From Isohypsibius dastychi (taxonomy: Eukaryota; Tardigrada; Eutardigrada; Parachela; Isohypsibiidae): a stretch of DNA of 19,516 nt. Position 1 is the stretch's first letter. Every line of letters begins with the position of its first letter. The notes below the pieces were generated by a model that saw nothing but the letters and a program-made list of their open reading frames with translations, ran no database searches and was not told the origin of the DNA. The stretch lies in assembly GCA_034696485.1 (NCBI GenBank), contig JAQIWT010000479.1:1-19516 (forward strand), written 5' to 3'. Below, in pieces: positions 17,929-19,516 of this stretch. A program made the translations under genes and the position numbers.

Positions 17929-19181
17929 ATGGATCGACTGAGCAGTACGAAATCGAACAGCAAAGGGAAGATGGGGAAACACGGAAGCGAAGACGAGGAT
18001 TGGCGAAAGATTTCTGTGGTTTTTCAACGTGACGAAACTGGCTATGGAATCACTGTTTGTGGAGATAATCCAGTTTATATACAAAATGTCAAAGAAGGTG
18101 GACCGGCTGACAGTGCGGGATTACAACAGTTGGATCGCATAATCAAAGTAAACAAACATTTGCTTTCGGTTTTGTGTTGAATTGATAACAGTTTCCGCGA
18201 GATAGTTTACAAGTTTCCTTTGAAAAATTGAAAATCAAGTGTTTTAGTAAGTCATCGGAAAAATTTGTTTCGTTTTAGCGAGATTGTTTAATTGAAGAGC
18301 CTGTTCTTGTCGAGGAAAAATTGGATTTTAGGATGTCCGATTGAAGAAGAATTCGTTTCCGGTTTGTATTTTTGACCGTTTTTTATTTTCTTTTACGATA
18401 ACGCACCGTCTCAGACGGATATGTCGAAGTGTGTTTCCAAGCAGTTGATTTGATATTCCGTTTTCATTAATTCTAACTAATTCTACTGTATTCTATTTAT
18501 TCTATAATTGATTAATTCCATTTTCATAGGAGATTAATTTAGTATTCTGTTCTCTGACGGAATCAGCTCGAAGTCTGCTGTTTGGTTTTTTTGAAATGTA
18601 TGCAGAACGTTCATTGCAAAGATTCTTTGTAGAATCAATATGACGGAAATGAGACAGCAGAAATTTCATTTCGAATTTGTTTCCGATTTAATATTTCCTA
18701 CCAAGAAATCGTTTTTACAAATATTCTTTGTTTTCAGGTGAACGGAACATTGGTGACCAAATGTAATCACCAAGAAGTGGTCACTCTAGTCAAATCTGCT
18801 CCTTGTTGCGCCATGACAGTCATTCGTGAGCCGGTCGACTCGAACCATCCCGGAATCCGGCTTATGACTGACGGCATTCCTCAACACGGTTACGTTAATG
18901 GAGGAGTTTCAAGAACGGATTCCATCAATCATATCGATGTTATCAATAACTCATTCAGTGGGGACTTCACACCGGAAGCCCGAAATCAGTTGTACTATCG
19001 TCGTTCGGAAGAACCGCAGAGTAGCAATAATAAACCACCAACTCCGCCACCTGTTGATCGGATACCGAAACATTGCGATGATTCGACGCTGATCGGTATG
19101 CCAAGGAGTCCAGCTTCAGTTTCGAGAAGGAGCTCCAATCCGGAAGTCATGCATTTGGGCATCACAAAGTTTACCCTCCAG
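17929..19181 (+). CDS. RhoGEF2: PDZ-RhoGEF (ARHGEF11/12, RhoGEF2 family), N-terminal part, incomplete at the right edge
   Basis: Coding exons 17929-18147 (73 codons) and 18738-19181 (148 codons) join in phase 0 across a 590-nt intron. The gene runs on past a GTATGT donor at 19182. An in-frame stop at 17899-17901 supports ATG 17929 as the start. After a short basic N-terminus, residues about 25-105 form a PDZ domain: GYGITVCGDNP is the carboxylate-binding loop and strand, then VYIQNVKEGGPADSAGL, DRIIKVNGTLV and NHQEVVTLVKS. This spacing and wording is characteristic of the PDZ domain of LARG/PDZ-RhoGEF, which binds C-terminal tails of plexin-B and other receptors. The following segment is Ser/Pro-rich with a PPTPPP motif. 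The family continues with RGS-like, DH and PH domains that activate Rho downstream of G12/13; these lie outside the window. Confidence 0.92.
18148..18737 (+). other. RhoGEF intron 1, AT-rich, no gene
   Basis: The donor GTAAAC and acceptor TTTTCAG bracket 590 bases. Around 18460-18560 there are loosely repeated ATTCTA/TTAATT words and a GATATTCCGTTTTCATTAATT segment partly echoed as TTAATTCCATTTTCAT. No coding signal is seen. Confidence 0.7.
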
Positions 19182-19516
19182 GTATGTCGCGCTTAGGAAA
19201 TAGGATAACAATGTGGAAATTTGATCAACAAAGATTGAATGCGTTTACTGAAGTATCCATTAACAGGTTGGCAAGAACTGCTTTCGCCTCTTGTTTTATT
19301 AATAGATGTTATAATTAGTCTCATGTTTTTTACTTTTTCGCGGAAAAATGATAATTGGGCAAATTGTATTTGTTGATTGATTCATTACACAATCAGTCGT
19401 TTGTTTTTTTATGATGCCTTTGGGGTATGTGCTTGTCAACCAGTGACGAGCAAGGGGTCCAGACTTCTCGGGGGTGGGGTCCGGCATGACCAAGCGGGCA
19501 CGTTACCATGCGGGGC
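19182..19516 (+). other. Start of RhoGEF intron 2, with GC-rich right end
   Basis: Sequence after the GTATGT donor is AT-rich up to about 19430. It then turns abruptly G-rich (GGGGGTGGGGTCCGGCATGACC and onward). This may be the edge of a repeat or of another exon, but the window stops before it can be judged. Confidence 0.45.

Noticed and set aside
1-19516. CRISPR array, bacterial operon or prophage content
   Set aside because: The genes are intron-rich animal families; there are no spaced identical repeats, no ribosome-binding sites and no bacterial gene order.

Overview
This is eukaryotic genomic DNA with small spliced genes: about 45% GC, phase-consistent GT-AG introns mostly of 55-180 nt, and TATA-like boxes. 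The gene set points to a small panarthropod or other ecdysozoan. It includes a six-cysteine CBM14 (chitin-binding) secreted protein, a gustatory-receptor-family gene with the intron layout known from arthropods, a membrane guanylyl cyclase, a neuropeptide-type GPCR and a PDZ-RhoGEF. I favour a tardigrade, but that is inference. The exon models below were built by hand; each complete model sums to a multiple of three with every intron phase matching.

Layout. 1-1529: repeat-bearing sequence (palindromes, a GGCAAAAT minisatellite) with no convincing gene, ending in a possible TATA box. 1530-4860 (+): a four-exon class A peptide GPCR of 468 aa. 4957-5586 (-): a possible small CCHC zinc-knuckle gene convergent with the GPCR. 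5682-6311: a striking inverted repeat with 239-bp arms differing at only two positions. 6962-11557 (-): an 18-exon receptor guanylyl cyclase of 994 aa whose cyclase domain has lost its catalytic residues. 12216-13906 (-): a four-exon gustatory-receptor-like seven-TM protein of 458 aa, just upstream of the cyclase on the same strand. 15026-16316 (+): a three-exon secreted CBM14 protein of 294 aa with an acidic, mucin-like tail. 17929-19181 (+): the first two coding exons of a PDZ-RhoGEF (ARHGEF11/12, Drosophila RhoGEF2 family) that continues beyond the window.

The genes do not form an operon. Three encode membrane sensors: the peptide GPCR, the GR-like receptor and the receptor cyclase. RhoGEFs of the RhoGEF2 class link heterotrimeric G12/13 signalling to Rho, but shared function here is only a possibility. 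The most notable items are the apparently intact but catalytically dead receptor cyclase, the GR-family gene with the ancestral three phase-0 C-terminal introns, their tandem arrangement, and the nearly perfect long inverted repeat between convergent genes.
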